Source: Nocardioides sp. | GTDB taxonomy: Bacteria; Actinomycetota; Actinomycetes; Propionibacteriales; Nocardioidaceae | Length of the DNA: 40,514 nt | Assembly (NCBI RefSeq): GCF_014360585.1 | Contig: NZ_JACIXG010000047.1 | Location: forward strand, 1 to 40,514 | Direction: 5' to 3' | Shown: piece after piece, positions 39,583 to 40,514 of the stretch | Position numbering within the stretch: position 1 is the stretch's first letter | Layout: each line of letters opens with the position of its first letter | Program-made: the position numbers and the translations under genes | Notes under the pieces: model-generated | What the model was told of the DNA's origin: nothing | The model's input: the letters and a program-made list of their open reading frames with translations, nothing else | Databases searched by the model: none

Positions 39583-40137
39583 ATGGTTTTCACCCATGAC
39601 ACCGAGGTCGGCCTCCAAGCAGCCGCGGCACTGGCGAACACCCTTGCCCTCTCCCCCGGCTCGACCGACGAACTGACGACGGTGGCGGCGCTCGAGGAGT
39701 TCTTCGTGACGTACGACTACACGGGGCGCCACGACCGCGACCGCGCCGAGCTCGACGAGGTCCGCGCCCTCCGAGTCCCACTGCGCGATCTGCTCACCGC
39801 CGAGCGCGACGAAGCCGTGCGGCTGACCAACGCGATGCTCGCCGAGCACCGCGCCACCCCTCAGCTCGTCCGCCACACGACCTACGACTGGCACATCCAC
39901 GCCACCGAGCCCGACGCCCCGCTGGCCACGAGGATCGCCGTCGAGACCGCGATGGCCATGGTCGACGTCATTCGCGCCGACGAGCTGTCCCGACTCTCCA
40001 TCTGTGCCGACGAGGGTTGCGAGGGCATCGTCGTCGATCTGTCTCGCAACCGCTCCAAGCGGTACTGCTCGCCGACGTGCACCAATCGCAATGCTGTTGC
40101 CGCTTATCGGGAGCGGCGGGCTGCGGGGGTGAAGTAG
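39583..40137 (+). CDS. CGNR zinc-finger regulator (ABATE domain)
   Basis: A 184-residue protein with an N-terminal ABATE (stress-induced) domain (about 1-130, beginning HDTEVGLQAAAALANTL) and a C-terminal CGNR zinc finger, CADEGCEGIVVDLSRNRSKRYCSPTCTNRNAVAAYRER, in which four cysteines and the helix with CTNR (CGNR in the consensus) are seen. This group are DNA-binding transcription factors of actinobacteria. It is divergent from a DMT exporter with 38 bp between the starts, which contain a spaced inverted repeat, so it probably controls that exporter. No ribosome site is visible before ATG 39583; a leaderless mRNA is possible. Confidence 0.9.
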   Translation: MVFTHDTEVGLQAAAALANTLALSPGSTDELTTVAALEEFFVTYDYTGRHDRDRAELDEVRALRVPLRDLLTAERDEAVRLTNAMLAEHRATPQLVRHTTYDWHIHATEPDAPLATRIAVETAMAMVDVIRADELSRLSICADEGCEGIVVDLSRNRSKRYCSPTCTNRNAVAAYRERRAAGVK

Positions 40138-40175
40138 CCGCTGGGCGGAGACGCGTCGAGACCCGAGCCACCGGT

Positions 40176-40193
40176 GGTCGAGCTTGTCGAGAC
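40176..40193 (+). repeat. REP-like motif copy
   Basis: GGTCGAGCTTGTCGAGAC preceded by ACCGGT; the reverse complement of the copy at 20716-20734. Confidence 0.6.
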
Positions 40194-40199
40194 TCCCCT

Positions 40200-40268
40200 C
40201 CGCTGGTCGAGCCGCCGGCCCCCCGCTGGTCGAACCGCCGGCCCCCCGCTGGTCGAACCGCCGGAGCC
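40200..40268 (+). repeat. Three tandem 23-bp repeats
   Basis: Three head-to-tail units starting CCGCTGGTCGA, at 40200-40222, 40223-40245 and 40246-40268. The units differ by G/A at position 12 and in the last few bases of the third. No spacers, so not a CRISPR array. Confidence 0.75.
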
Positions 40269-40300
40269 GCTAGGCGGAGGCGTGTCGAGACCAACACGGT
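40244..40300 (+). repeat. Dispersed repeat, inverted copy of 20767-20820
   Basis: CCCCGCTGGTCGAACC, GGAGCCGCTAGGCGGAGG and CGTGTCGAGACCAACAC match the other copy with few differences, in the opposite orientation. Confidence 0.65.
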
Positions 40301-40398
40301 TCTTGTCGGGGAAACCTCGCTTGGCGACTGTTTCTTCGCTTCTAGGGTTCGCCGCCGACCCTTCCTCGAGTGTTTCTCGATCCGGCACCGCGACGCTC

Positions 40399-40514
40399 CT
40401 ATGTCCTGTCAAGGGTTTGTGGGTGCTCGAGTTGGCGGTAGAGCTCGCGGGTGATGTAGCGCTTGAGGCAGCGGCGGATCTCGCGGGGTGTTTTGCCTTC
40501 TGTGGTGCGGCGGG
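40399..40514 (-). CDS. C-terminal end of a second IS110-family transposase (cut by window edge)
   Basis: The last 38 residues of a minus-strand protein, ending at TAG 40399-40401. The segment TTEGKTPREIRRCLKR and YITRELYRQLEH matches the place in the first transposase that reads GKKPQEALRCLKR and RISDAIYKQL, so it is the same family end. The sequence is clearly different, so this is another IS110 subtype and not a second copy. It lies just beyond the REP-like repeat cluster, with about 100 bp of noncoding DNA between. Confidence 0.8.
   Translation of the reverse strand, partial: RRTTEGKTPREIRRCLKRYITRELYRQLEHPQTLDRT

Noticed and set aside
40200..40268. CRISPR array
   Set aside because: The three 23-bp units are directly adjacent with no spacers, and there are no cas genes.

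Overview
The window is high-GC DNA with long GC-biased genes, frequent GTG starts and strong Shine-Dalgarno sites. It encodes crotonyl-CoA carboxylase/reductase, a proA-nadD-rsfS-gpgP type cluster and an ECF41-type sigma factor. This points to an actinobacterium, most likely a Nocardioides-like member of the Propionibacteriales; the genus is inferred from gene content only.

Region 1 (about 1-5764) is the integrase end of an integrative genetic element sitting at the 3' end of a tRNA-Ala(GGC) gene. From the tRNA leftwards it carries an excisionase-like HTH gene, a tyrosine integrase, a 55-residue ORF divergent from an XRE repressor/ImmA protease pair with a perfect 18-bp palindrome between them, a complete IS110-family insertion sequence, and the C-terminal part of an unrecognised protein at the edge. 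The far end of the element lies outside the window.

Region 2 (5764-11911) is core genome on the minus strand: a secreted phospholipase D-like protein, an APH-type phosphotransferase, a Pro/Ser-rich membrane protein, proA, a 53-residue membrane protein, nadD, rsfS and a gpgP-type phosphatase. Several of these genes overlap or nearly touch.

Region 3 (11949-24450) holds etfBA, an enoyl-CoA hydratase with a small membrane protein, a large secreted M36 metalloprotease, a RidA protein, a DUF222/HNH protein, a repeat-rich gap, an MFS exporter, an ECF41 sigma factor coupled to a carboxymuconolactone decarboxylase-like gene with a recognisable ECF41 promoter, and a divergent NUDIX protein.

Region 4 (24541-31278) has a secreted GH78 alpha-L-rhamnosidase with a LacI-type operator, a DMT exporter divergent from a LysR regulator, a thioredoxin-fold/TPR protein lacking its CxxC, and a bacterial PH-domain protein.

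Region 5 (31349-35913) is a C4/C5 acyl-CoA block: meaB, acetyl-CoA acetyltransferase, methylmalonyl-CoA epimerase and crotonyl-CoA carboxylase/reductase. The operator TTACT-N4-AGTAA lies in the divergent thiolase/epimerase promoter and again before ccrA, with a weaker match before etfB, which suggests one regulon. The genes fit the ethylmalonyl-CoA route; the mutases are not in this window.

Region 6 (35978-40514) has a long coiled-coil protein translationally coupled to an AI-2E family transporter, a second DMT exporter divergent from a CGNR zinc-finger regulator, a cluster of REP-like repeats, and the C-terminal end of a second IS110-family transposase at the right edge.
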